Notes: generated from the letters alone by a model not told the origin. 7,230 nucleotides of DNA from Desulfuromonadaceae bacterium (GCA_003246035.1 QKBP01000088.1:1-7230); one strand, 5' to 3'. Numbered from the stretch's first letter, positions 1 to 6,441 are shown. Numbers and translations are program-made.

Positions 1-16
1 GCTCGATCCGGTCGCC

Positions 17-1774
17 ATGGCCTACGGATTCCGCGAGGAGATAGTCCGGGATTTCCGACGCCAGCTGGTCGCTTCCGGGTTTGTCGAGTCCGATGCGATG
101 GACGCTGAAGGTGACTGGTGGGAGATTCTCGAAGGGGTTGGCGCAGACGAACTGGCCTACGAAGCGAGTACCTCCGGAACGGAAGCGCCCACCGACGAGA
201 TTAAAACCGCCGCTTCGGAAATCCAGGACCACGAAACAGCCGTTTCGGTATCCACGCCACCATCCGATGTCGTGGTGCCGGAACTGGCAACGACTGCTCC
301 CGACATCCCGGATGATCACGACGATGAATTGGCCGGCGGCGCTGCTGTTCTTCCTCCCCTCGAAGAGCCTCCTGCCGGTGAAATGAGCGAGGATTTAGAT
401 GCCGAACCTCTCGGTGAGGAGTCAACTCCTGTCCGGGAAGTCCGACCGAGTGAAACCTCGGTCATGACCGAGGCGAATCTCGACGACGCTCTTTCGGAGA
501 TGTCACCCGAGCTGTTCGACGGGGAAGGTCTAACCGGAGTGAGCGTGGATGTTCCTCCTGATGAGAATGGCGAGGCGTTGAACGAGGGGGAGATCAGTCT
601 CCATGACGAGCAGCCGGAACCCGAAGTGACTCCGGACCTAGGCGAAGAATGGGGAGGGGACATCTCTGGACTGGAAATGGGCGTCACGGAGCCACCTGCC
701 TCATCCGAAACGTTCGGCGATTCGATGGCGGACGATGCGCCTTTCGGTGTGTTGGCCACCGAGCTCCAAGAGAGAACGGATGATGGCGAGGTTCCTCAAG
801 ATGTCCCTTTGGCTCAGGACCCTGATGTTACCTCGGTCCTCACTCGGACTGGGCAAGAGAGTGAGGACCGAGTCACAGCGTACCCGGAGCGGGCGCCTCG
901 TCCCGATAAGACCTCACGCCGCTCGTTTGAAGAAGTCGTTGAGGATGGTGTCGATTTTGTGGCTGATGACGGGGAGTCCATTCACGAAGACGCCCCGCTA
1001 ATCCCCGAAGAGACGGGGGCGCGGTTCGAACCGGAGTCCGAAATCGAGGATGCCGGTGAGCCTGCCCAGCTCGAGGATGACCACCTGTTCGCAGAGGCCT
1101 TTGCTGTAGATGACGGCGTGATCGCGACGCAGGAAGTGCCTCTGATGCCCGGGAACACCCCTGATGCGTCTTCACCGGACGAGCCCGGGATTGCAGCCGA
1201 GGAGTCTGCCCATGACTCACGTCGCCATGCCGTCTGGTCACATGCCGCCAGGAGTCTACCGGAGCCTCAGCCCGCGCCCCACGTGCAGCATGAACCGAAG
1301 GAGAAATCCCGAAAAGCGCGCCGGCCTAAGCAGGTCGATCTGCTGGTCCTGCTTCTCCTGCTGTTGCTGGGCTGGTGGATGTACACCACCTACATGGGGC
1401 CCGGTGTCCCCGAAGTTCCCGCTCCCGAGTCCTCCCGCCGTAATGTTCCGGCTCAGACCGCGCCTCTCCCTCCTGCGGCGGAGGAGACCGGGGTCGCTGC
1501 CGAACCCCGGGTCCCGCTTGAGGCCGGCGATGCCAGCCTCGGAAAGCTGGAGCAGGAAGAACTTACGATTGTGATCCCTGCCGAACTGTTGAAGGATGAT
1601 CTCCGCGATGAGGACCTGGTCGTGACCATCAAGTGGGGCGACACCCTGTGGGAACTGGCGGAGCGCTACACGGGCAATCCCTGGAACTACCGTCAAATTG
1701 CGCATGAGAACAACATCCGCAATCCGAACCTGATCTTTCCTCGCCAAAAACTGAACATCCGCACCGAGAAATAG
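17..1774 (+). CDS. LysM-domain single-pass membrane protein with long acidic cytoplasmic region
   Basis: The 585-residue product has three visible parts. Residues 1 to about 425 are very rich in Asp, Glu, Pro and Ser and look largely disordered, apart from a possible helix at residues 1-20. A basic stretch (about 426-439, Lys/Arg-rich) precedes one transmembrane helix at about 441-461 dominated by leucines. A Pro/Ala-rich linker then leads to a LysM domain at about 535-583 (WGDTLWELA start, IFPRQKLNI end). LysM domains bind the glycan of peptidoglycan. The basic residues before the helix suggest, by the positive-inside rule, a cytoplasmic N-terminus and a periplasmic LysM. No Shine-Dalgarno is visible in the 16 bases before ATG 17 and the frame is open to the window edge, so the true start may be upstream. 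The acidic-plus-LysM composition recalls FimV, but with domain order reversed. The exact role is unknown; the coding call is secure. Confidence 0.85.
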   Translation: MAYGFREEIVRDFRRQLVASGFVESDAMDAEGDWWEILEGVGADELAYEASTSGTEAPTDEIKTAASEIQDHETAVSVSTPPSDVVVPELATTAPDIPDDHDDELAGGAAVLPPLEEPPAGEMSEDLDAEPLGEESTPVREVRPSETSVMTEANLDDALSEMSPELFDGEGLTGVSVDVPPDENGEALNEGEISLHDEQPEPEVTPDLGEEWGGDISGLEMGVTEPPASSETFGDSMADDAPFGVLATELQERTDDGEVPQDVPLAQDPDVTSVLTRTGQESEDRVTAYPERAPRPDKTSRRSFEEVVEDGVDFVADDGESIHEDAPLIPEETGARFEPESEIEDAGEPAQLEDDHLFAEAFAVDDGVIATQEVPLMPGNTPDASSPDEPGIAAEESAHDSRRHAVWSHAARSLPEPQPAPHVQHEPKEKSRKARRPKQVDLLVLLLLLLLGWWMYTTYMGPGVPEVPAPESSRRNVPAQTAPLPPAAEETGVAAEPRVPLEAGDASLGKLEQEELTIVIPAELLKDDLRDEDLVVTIKWGDTLWELAERYTGNPWNYRQIAHENNIRNPNLIFPRQKLNIRTEK

Positions 1775-1782
1775 AGCTCTTC

Positions 1783-1808
1783 GGGGCTTGCCGCTGACGG
1801 CAAGTTTC
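1783..1808 (+). terminator. Hairpin after LysM gene, possible weak terminator or attenuator
   Basis: A perfect 7-bp stem (CTTGCCG / CGGCAAG, 1787-1793 with 1798-1804) closes a CTGA tetraloop. It can be extended outward by G-U pairs and one G-C pair to about 11 bp. Only three T residues follow, so intrinsic termination would be weak. It sits 8 nt after the LysM stop codon and about 55 nt before the next gene, so it could lower read-through between the two. It could also simply be an mRNA-stabilising stem. Confidence 0.4.
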
Positions 1809-1852
1809 GCTACCATCGCGTTTACCTGTTGTGATGTCGTCTTTCAATCGAT

Positions 1853-1857
1853 GGAGG
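1853..1857 (+). promoter_or_regulatory. Ribosome binding site fixing the GTG start of the MshEN gene
   Basis: GGAGG lies 5 nt before GTG 1863. The in-frame ATG at 1851 overlaps this site, and the ATG at 1788 falls inside the upstream hairpin; neither has a good Shine-Dalgarno. GTG 1863 also leaves six residues before the first c-di-GMP motif, close to the spacing I recall for MshE. Confidence 0.7.
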
Positions 1858-1862
1858 GGAAC

Positions 1863-2471
1863 GTGGCTGTTAATCTGCGCAAGCTTGGCGAGGTCCTCAA
1901 AGACGCCGGGATCATCGACGACTACCAGCTCCAGTCGGCACTGTCCTACCAGCGCAACTGGGGTGGACGTCTCGGTTCCTGCCTGATCCGTCTCGGTTAC
2001 CTCAATGAAGAGAAGCTGGCGGACGTCCTTGCCAGCCAGTATCACCTCAAAAAGATCGACCTCTCCTCGATTCAGATTAACGACGAAGCGTTGCAGGCGC
2101 TCTCCGCGTCCACTGCGCGTAAATACCAGGTCATGCCGGTCTCTCTCGAAAAGAAGGGCGGGGGGCGCACTCTGCGGGTGGCCCTGGCTGATCCGACCAA
2201 CCTGCACGCGATCGACGACCTGCAGTTTATCAGCGGCTGCGCCATCGAGACGTTCATTGCCACCGAATCGACCATCGCAGCCGCGATCGAGCGTTACTAC
2301 GAGATCCCTCCGGCCGTGATCATCGAAGACCTGGTGGCCCTCACGGAAGGTGAGCGCCCGTCCGTTTCGGAGGGGGGCGCAGCCGAAGGGGATCGCCTGC
2401 TGCGGCTCATACGTATCCTTCACGCCAAGAAGATCCTGGATGACAATGACCTCGACAGCCTCCTCGACTGA
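1863..2471 (+). CDS. Stand-alone MshEN / GspE N-terminal domain protein, probable c-di-GMP receptor
   Basis: The 202-residue protein corresponds to the N-terminal domain of type II secretion and type IV pilus ATPases (GspE/PilB/MshE), without any Walker A or B ATPase portion. Residues 7-30 and 36-59 form two 24-residue MshEN motifs separated by exactly five residues. Both show the LG, internal Gly, spaced Leu and terminal Gln pattern known to bind cyclic di-GMP in MshE. The leading Arg is kept in motif II (R36) but is Lys in motif I (K7). A second subdomain at about 60-147 carries the usual VALADP segment (residues 106-111) and ends in a helix before IERYYE. The tail (176-202) has an amphipathic helix pair ending LDSLLD. 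GTG 1863 is chosen for its ribosome binding site. The final 32 nt overlap the next gene. The family call is firm; the partner protein is unknown. Confidence 0.88.
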   Translation: MAVNLRKLGEVLKDAGIIDDYQLQSALSYQRNWGGRLGSCLIRLGYLNEEKLADVLASQYHLKKIDLSSIQINDEALQALSASTARKYQVMPVSLEKKGGGRTLRVALADPTNLHAIDDLQFISGCAIETFIATESTIAAAIERYYEIPPAVIIEDLVALTEGERPSVSEGGAAEGDRLLRLIRILHAKKILDDNDLDSLLD

Positions 2472-3330
2472 ACGCCGTACCCCACGCACGCGCTTGTTCT
2501 TTCGCGACGTGGTCTGGCAACGGCTGCGCGGCAATCGCCTGGCCGTGGCCGGAGCCCTGATCGTGGCGGCCATGTTCGTCGTTGCCCTGTTGGCACCTTT
2601 GCTGGCCAGGGATCCCGCGGCCATCGACATCTCCAAACGCCTGCTGGCACCCAGTTTTGGTCACTGGATGGGGACCGACGATCTGGGTCGTGATGTCCTG
2701 TCGCGGATCATGTACGGTGCGCGCATCTCCCTGCTGGTCGGGTTCGTATCGGTCGGGATCGCCTCACTGATTGGGATCCTCCTCGGGGCCCTGGCCGGCT
2801 ACTACCGTGGCTGGGTCGATGCCGTGATCATGCGCTTCGTCGATATCATGCTCTGCTTCCCGTCATTTTTTCTGATCCTTGCGGTGATTGCCTTTCTCGA
2901 GCCTTCGATCTGGAACATCATGGCCATTATCGGCATGACGGGCTGGATGGGGGTGGCGCGCCTGGTCCGGGCGGAATTCCTGTCGCTGCGGGAGCGCGAT
3001 TTCGTCCTGGCCGCTCGAGCTCTCGGGGCCAGCGACGGACGTATCATCCTGCGCCACATCCTGCCCAATGCGCTTTCGCCTGTGCTCGTATCGGCCACTC
3101 TGGGCGTCGCCGGGGCGATCCTTACCGAGAGCGCGCTGTCGTTCCTCGGCATCGGCGTGCAGCCTCCGACCCCCTCGTGGGGGAATATGCTGATCAACGG
3201 CAAACAGACCTTGGGTGAGGCCTGGTGGCTCTCGGCTTTTCCGGGGCTGGCCATCCTGGTCACGGTGCTGGGGTATAATCTCCTTGGCGAAGGGATTCGC
3301 GATGCCCTCGATCCCCGTCAGCAGGATTGA
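2440..3330 (+). CDS. DppC/OppC-family ABC transporter permease
   Basis: This 296-residue inner-membrane protein is a permease of the peptide/nickel ABC importer family, length typical. About six hydrophobic segments are visible (about 34-54, 97-120, 133-153, 156-172, 215-237, 264-284). Family hallmarks are GTDDLGRDVLSRIMYGAR at 78-95, the cytoplasmic EAA loop that docks on the ATPase (AARALGASDG...RHILPN, 191-210), and SFLGIGVQPPTPSWGNML at 234-251. ATG 2440 is preferred because AAGAAG (2427-2432) lies 7 nt upstream; ATG 2446 is the alternative. The start lies inside the end of the MshEN gene, a 32-nt overlap that implies translational coupling. The partner permease (DppB type), ATPases and binding protein are not in the window, so substrate cannot be assigned; they may lie to the left or elsewhere. 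Confidence 0.93.
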   Translation: MTMTSTASSTERRTPRTRLFFRDVVWQRLRGNRLAVAGALIVAAMFVVALLAPLLARDPAAIDISKRLLAPSFGHWMGTDDLGRDVLSRIMYGARISLLVGFVSVGIASLIGILLGALAGYYRGWVDAVIMRFVDIMLCFPSFFLILAVIAFLEPSIWNIMAIIGMTGWMGVARLVRAEFLSLRERDFVLAARALGASDGRIILRHILPNALSPVLVSATLGVAGAILTESALSFLGIGVQPPTPSWGNMLINGKQTLGEAWWLSAFPGLAILVTVLGYNLLGEGIRDALDPRQQD

Positions 3331-3335
3331 ACCCC

Positions 3336-3755
3336 TTGTCCCGTTATCCTTCTTCACCGATTGAGCTCCTTAAAGCCCGTTTCGCATGGCTGTGCAGAGG
3401 TGACTTTTCGTCCATCTTCGCGTCGTACCATGCCGATGCGCGCTTTTACGAACTTTTCCCCACGCAGGAGGACTACCAGAGGTTCGCCGAAGAGCATGAC
3501 CTTGCTTCACTGAAACTCGAGCGACTCGAGGTCATTGACCAACAGGTTCGAGGAACTCTGGCGCGGGTGCTGACCTACCAGGAGTACACCATCCACGACG
3601 AGCGTCATCGCTACCTCGACATCACCTCCTTTCGCCGCCAGGACGGTGTCTGGCAGGTCCTCTCAGGCAAGAGGGTCGACGCCGCACCGTACGACGATTA
3701 CTCCGGCATCGTCTGGGAGACGGTCGATCAGCACCCCGACGCCGTAACGTATTGA
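3336..3755 (+). CDS. NTF2-like (YchJ-middle-domain-like) small protein
   Basis: This encodes a soluble protein of about 139 residues. The pattern of an N-terminal helix (SPIELLKARFAWLCRGDF), a short acidic loop, then beta strands with a YTIHDERHRYLDITSFRRQDGVWQVLSG segment resembles the NTF2-like middle domain of YchJ/UPF0225 proteins. In those, a similar HERSRF...DGRWYY stretch occurs. The cysteine-rich SEC-C zinc motifs of YchJ are absent, so it is at most a core-domain relative. The start is uncertain. TTG 3336 has AGGA (3323-3326) 9 nt upstream. TTG 3327 overlaps the permease stop codon but has the AGGA abutting it. Either way translation is probably coupled to the permease gene. No function can be assigned. 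Confidence 0.75.
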   Translation: MSRYPSSPIELLKARFAWLCRGDFSSIFASYHADARFYELFPTQEDYQRFAEEHDLASLKLERLEVIDQQVRGTLARVLTYQEYTIHDERHRYLDITSFRRQDGVWQVLSGKRVDAAPYDDYSGIVWETVDQHPDAVTY

Positions 3756-3767
3756 AGGGCTGCGCGG

Positions 3768-4256
3768 ATGAAAGTCATTACCTCCTCGGAACTCGACCAG
3801 CTCAGTGATCTGGCCCGCGGCACGAAACGCCTGCGCTGCAATCTCAATCTCCATGCGAGCTACGACGATCCCTGCCAGAGGCTGTTCAACGCGGTCGAGC
3901 CCGGAACCTATATCCGTCCACATCGTCACACCGATCCGCCCAAACCGGAAACCTTCGTGCTGATCCGCGGGAGACTTGCGATTCTGATCTTCAACGACGA
4001 TGGCGAAGTGACCGAGTCAATTCTTCTCGATCAGCGCGAGGAGATCATCGCCGTCGACGTCCCGCAGGGCATCTGGCATACGGCCCTGTCTCTGTCCCCC
4101 GGGACGATTTTCTTCGAGACCAAGCCGGGGCCCTACATGCCCCTGAGTGACAAGGACTTCGCGCCGTGGGCGCCCGCCGAGGGTGATCCGGCGGTAGATG
4201 CGTTCCTCGCCGAGCTGTACCTCTCCGGACCAGGAACGGAGGGTGGAGATGCCTGA
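3768..4256 (+). CDS. WbuC-family cupin-fold metalloprotein
   Basis: The 162-residue protein is a single-domain cupin that matches the WbuC family, first named from O-antigen clusters. Typical segments are NLH...[11 protein letters not shown] at 27-43, the metal-binding RPHRH (50-54) followed by Glu61, the RGRLAIL strand (67-73), and GIWH with His104. H52, H54, E61 and H104 are the likely metal ligands. The family tail [13 protein letters not shown] (128-140) is intact. The biochemical activity of WbuC proteins is not settled, so no reaction is given. ATG 3768 has AAGGG 8 nt upstream, and the gene starts 12 nt after the NTF2-like gene. Its last 8 nt overlap mutM. No sugar or O-antigen genes accompany it here. 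Confidence 0.9.
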   Translation: MKVITSSELDQLSDLARGTKRLRCNLNLHASYDDPCQRLFNAVEPGTYIRPHRHTDPPKPETFVLIRGRLAILIFNDDGEVTESILLDQREEIIAVDVPQGIWHTALSLSPGTIFFETKPGPYMPLSDKDFAPWAPAEGDPAVDAFLAELYLSGPGTEGGDA

Positions 4257-5064
4257 GCTCCCGGAGGTTGAAACCACCCGACGCGGGGTCGAACCGCTGT
4301 TGGTCGGGCACCACATATTGGGCGTCACGGTGCGTCAACCCCGGTTGCGCAGGCCGGTTCCGGACGATCTCTCCCCGAAGCTCACCGCGGCACGCATCGA
4401 AGCGGTACGGCGTCGGGCCAAGTACCTGATCGTCGATACCACGGCCGGCAGCCTGTTGGTTCATCTGGGCATGTCGGGGAGCCTCAGGGTTGTTCCCCGG
4501 CAGATGCCTCCCCTCAAGCACGATCATGTCGACATCCTGCTCGACCATGGACAGGTCCTGCGCTATCGGGATCCGCGCCGGTTCGGCCTGATGGTGTGGG
4601 CAGGGGCTGCCCCCCTGGAGCACCCGCTGCTGGCAGCACTCGGTCCCGAGCCGCTCGAGGAGGGATTCAGCGGCGAATGGTTGGCTCGATGTGCCGCAGG
4701 TCGGCGGCTCGCAGTCAAGCCGTTTCTGATGGATCAGAAGACGGTGGTCGGCGTCGGAAATATTTATGCGAGCGAGGCTCTGTTTCTTGCCGGAATTCAT
4801 CCTGCCCGTTCTGCCGGAAGGGTTTCGGTCGAACGCTACACGCGCCTTGCCGAGGCGGTCAAAAGGGTCCTGAAACAGGCGATCCGGGAGGGGGGGACGA
4901 CCCTGCGGGATTTTGCCGGGGCTGACGGCCAGCCCGGCTATTTCAGCCAGTCGCTTCAGGTGTACGGGCGCACCGGAGAAGCCTGTCCCGTCTGTGACGG
5001 GGTGGTCCGTTGTCGCGTTATCGGACAGCGTGCAAGTTACTTCTGCCCGCAGTGTCAACATTAG
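4249..5064 (+). CDS. mutM: Formamidopyrimidine-DNA glycosylase (Fpg/MutM)
   Basis: This bifunctional base-excision repair enzyme removes 8-oxoguanine and formamidopyrimidines and cleaves the abasic site. The 271-residue length equals the family norm. The N-terminus MPELPEVET supplies the catalytic proline (P2, exposed after Met removal) and E3. Other recognisable residues are K58 (RRAKYL), the void-filling M75 (HLGMSGSL) with R110/R111 and F112 (DPRRFG), N171 (VGNIYASE) and R261. The C-terminal zinc finger has C246, C249, C266 and C269. ATG 4249 has GGAGGG 5 nt upstream and overlaps the cupin stop by 8 nt, so the two are probably co-translated. All key residues are present, so it should be active. 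Confidence 0.98.
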   Translation: MPELPEVETTRRGVEPLLVGHHILGVTVRQPRLRRPVPDDLSPKLTAARIEAVRRRAKYLIVDTTAGSLLVHLGMSGSLRVVPRQMPPLKHDHVDILLDHGQVLRYRDPRRFGLMVWAGAAPLEHPLLAALGPEPLEEGFSGEWLARCAAGRRLAVKPFLMDQKTVVGVGNIYASEALFLAGIHPARSAGRVSVERYTRLAEAVKRVLKQAIREGGTTLRDFAGADGQPGYFSQSLQVYGRTGEACPVCDGVVRCRVIGQRASYFCPQCQH

Positions 5065-5065
5065 G

Positions 5066-5073
5066 GGAGGGGG
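5066..5073 (+). promoter_or_regulatory. Purine-rich ribosome binding site for the thioesterase GTG start
   Basis: GGAGGGGG directly precedes C5074 and GTG 5075. It begins two nt after the mutM stop codon. No ATG lies near the start of the homologous region, so this site supports the GTG start. Confidence 0.6.
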
Positions 5074-5074
5074 C

Positions 5075-5491
5075 GTGGAAGGATATACCTTTCACTTTGA
5101 GCTCATTGTTCGAGCGACGGATCTCAACTACGGAGGCCACGTCGGCAATTCTCGGGTGCTCGATTATTTCCAGGAAGCGCGTCTCGCCTATCTCGAGGCC
5201 ATCGGGGGGTTCAGCGAGCTCGATATCGGCGGTCCGGGCCTGATTTTGCCCGAGGCCCACGTGGCCTACCTCAAGGAGATGTTCGCTGGGGACGTCCTGT
5301 CGATAGGCGTCCGTGCCTGCGAAATCGGCAACTCGTCCTTTCGGCTCGAGTACCGGATCGAACGTGACGGTATCGTCGCCGCGGAAGGGTATACCGGCCT
5401 GGTTGCGTTCAATTATGAACGGCGCAAACCCGTTCGCCTGCCCGATGGGTTTCGTCAGGCCATCATGGCGGATGGGGACTGCCGGCCATAA
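5075..5491 (+). CDS. Hot-dog-fold acyl-CoA thioesterase (4HBT / YbgC-FadM-like)
   Basis: This 138-residue protein belongs to the 4-hydroxybenzoyl-CoA thioesterase-like hot-dog family, which hydrolyses acyl-CoA or acyl-ACP thioesters in the cytoplasm. The N-terminal signature DLNYGGHVGNSRVLDYFQEAR (from residue 16) aligns with the usual DxDxxGHVNN...YFEEAR, and the helix AYLEAIGG and strand segment SFRLEYRI follow as expected. The second Asp of the signature, the catalytic residue in Pseudomonas 4-hydroxybenzoyl-CoA thioesterase (Asp17), is replaced by Asn18. From memory, NYGGH variants occur in other thioesterases, so activity may persist. GTG 5075 is chosen for its ribosome binding site, 10 nt after mutM. 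The stop codon lies at the edge of the terminator. The natural substrate is unknown. Confidence 0.88.
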   Translation: MEGYTFHFELIVRATDLNYGGHVGNSRVLDYFQEARLAYLEAIGGFSELDIGGPGLILPEAHVAYLKEMFAGDVLSIGVRACEIGNSSFRLEYRIERDGIVAAEGYTGLVAFNYERRKPVRLPDGFRQAIMADGDCRP

Positions 5492-5524
5492 AAAAAAGCC
5501 CGTATCGTCGGATACGGGCTTTTT
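5490..5524. terminator. Strong bidirectional intrinsic terminator between convergent genes
   Basis: GCCCGTATC (5498-5506) pairs perfectly with GATACGGGC (5511-5519) around a GTCG loop. It is flanked by eight A residues (5490-5497) and five T residues (5520-5524) that can extend the stem. Read on the + strand it ends the seven-gene cluster. Read on the - strand the A run becomes a U tract and ends the polyferredoxin gene. It overlaps the thioesterase stop codon. Confidence 0.93.
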
Positions 5525-5544
5525 GATGTTCGTAGCTGGATGGA

Positions 5545-6219
5545 TCAGGCTGGCCAGGAGAGAGCCCCCTTGCGACAGACGTTCACACAGTCCGAACACT
5601 TGAGGCAGTCGCGCTCGGCAAGAACGCCGGCGTGCTTGTGACTTGGGATGTCGAAGCTGAAAGGGCAATTCTCGCCGCAGGAATTGCATTCCTCACAATA
5701 ATCGGCGATCTGCAGCTTGTATTTGCCGCCTCCGATCGCCGCCGAGAGGGTTCCCATCGGACAGACCAGACACCAGGCACGGGCCTTGAATGCGAGTCCG
5801 AGGAACAGGGCGATAACCGTCGTGACTGTGCACATGGTCCAGAAAACAAAACCCCAGTGCAGCGGATCACTCGGATTGAGCGAGATTTGCCAGGTCATAC
5901 CGGCCATCAGCAAGGTGAATACGCTCCAGCGCAAAGGCGGGCTGAAGAGCTGACGGGGGAGGGGTCTTTCACCACCGAGACCCCAGAAAAAGGTGTCGAG
6001 AAAACTACCGCGGGCACACAGATTTCCGCAGATGTAGCGGCCGTGAGTGAAGGCGCCAGCAAACCCGAGCCCCATGGTCAGAGGGACCATGTAGCCGAGA
6101 AGGGGGTATTTCCAGCCGATGGAGACCACCACGATCAGGATCAGACCCAGCAGCCACTGAAAAAGGGTGCGCGCGGGACGAAGAGGACCTTCGGTAACAG
6201 CTGCCACCTGAGTTGTCAT
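5545..6219 (-). CDS. NapH-like membrane polyferredoxin (4Fe-4S binding protein)
   Basis: The 224-residue inner-membrane protein resembles the NapH/CcoG/NosR-type polyferredoxins that pass electrons between the quinone pool and periplasmic or cytoplasmic partners. Hydrophobic segments lie at about 19-38, 41-58, 97-113 and 122-145. Two Cys pairs follow transmembrane helices: CGNLCARG (C64, C68) and CLVCPMG (C150, C153). The C-terminus has two complete 4Fe-4S motifs of C-x2-C-x2-C-x3-C form: C175/C178/C181/C185 and C205/C208/C211/C215. The first membrane motif has Ala where the family usually has Pro after the second Cys. ATG 6219 is preceded by GGAAGG at 8 nt. No NapG, NapF, NosR-type or reductase partner is present, so the redox partner is unknown. 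A stand-alone gene is implied by its own promoter and terminator. Confidence 0.9.
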   Translation of the reverse strand: MTTQVAAVTEGPLRPARTLFQWLLGLILIVVVSIGWKYPLLGYMVPLTMGLGFAGAFTHGRYICGNLCARGSFLDTFFWGLGGERPLPRQLFSPPLRWSVFTLLMAGMTWQISLNPSDPLHWGFVFWTMCTVTTVIALFLGLAFKARAWCLVCPMGTLSAAIGGGKYKLQIADYCEECNSCGENCPFSFDIPSHKHAGVLAERDCLKCSDCVNVCRKGALSWPA

Positions 6220-6227
6220 GGGTTTTA

Positions 6228-6233
6228 CCTTCC
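6228..6233 (-). promoter_or_regulatory. Ribosome binding site of the polyferredoxin gene
   Basis: On the - strand GGAAGG lies 8 nt before the ATG at 6219, which supports that start over any downstream Met. Confidence 0.65.
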
Positions 6234-6266
6234 TGAGCGTACGACCTTAATTAATATCGAAAAAGG

Positions 6267-6294
6267 TATATATTATTATTTGAGTATATGGCAA
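6267..6294 (-). promoter_or_regulatory. Candidate sigma-70 promoter for the polyferredoxin gene
   Basis: On the - strand TTGCCA (plus 6289-6294) is followed after 16 nt by TATATA (plus 6267-6272); TATACC at an 18-nt spacing is an alternative -10. The surrounding stretch is markedly AT-rich against the GC-rich genes on either side, as expected for a promoter. A transcript from here would have a leader of roughly 40 nt. Transcription has not been shown. Confidence 0.45.
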
Positions 6295-6441
6295 TAGAAA
6301 AATGATGTGACGCATCCAATGATAAGTGAGCGAATGTGATCTTGCGCCTTCGAGTTTTTTGCTGCTTGTATGTGACACGACATGCCGCTACGCTTAAGCA
6401 CCTTCTCGGTACAAACGAGACAACACCCTGATGGTGACAGC

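Noticed and set aside
1256..1816. - strand open frame (186 codons) opposite the LysM domain
   Set aside because: It mirrors the transmembrane and LysM coding region and shows no independent start signal.
1789..1816. Promoter-like TTGCCG - 16 nt - TACCAT before the MshEN gene
   Set aside because: Only four of six matches in each box and half of it lies in the hairpin; too weak to list.
1629..2636. Long - strand open frame (335 codons) opposite the MshEN gene
   Set aside because: It is antisense to the well-supported MshEN and permease genes; composition is Arg/Ser-rich without motifs.
4045..5061. Long - strand open frame (338 codons) opposite the cupin and mutM genes
   Set aside because: It lies antisense to two genes with full family signatures; its translation shows no recognisable domain and is explained by GC-rich codon bias.
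5632..6297. + strand open frame (221 codons) opposite the polyferredoxin gene
   Set aside because: The opposite strand encodes eight perfectly spaced 4Fe-4S cysteines; this frame is low-complexity shadow.
6366..6394. Promoter-like TTGTAT - 17 nt - TACGCT before the aldolase gene
   Set aside because: Three of six matches per box, although the spacing is ideal; not distinguishable from chance.
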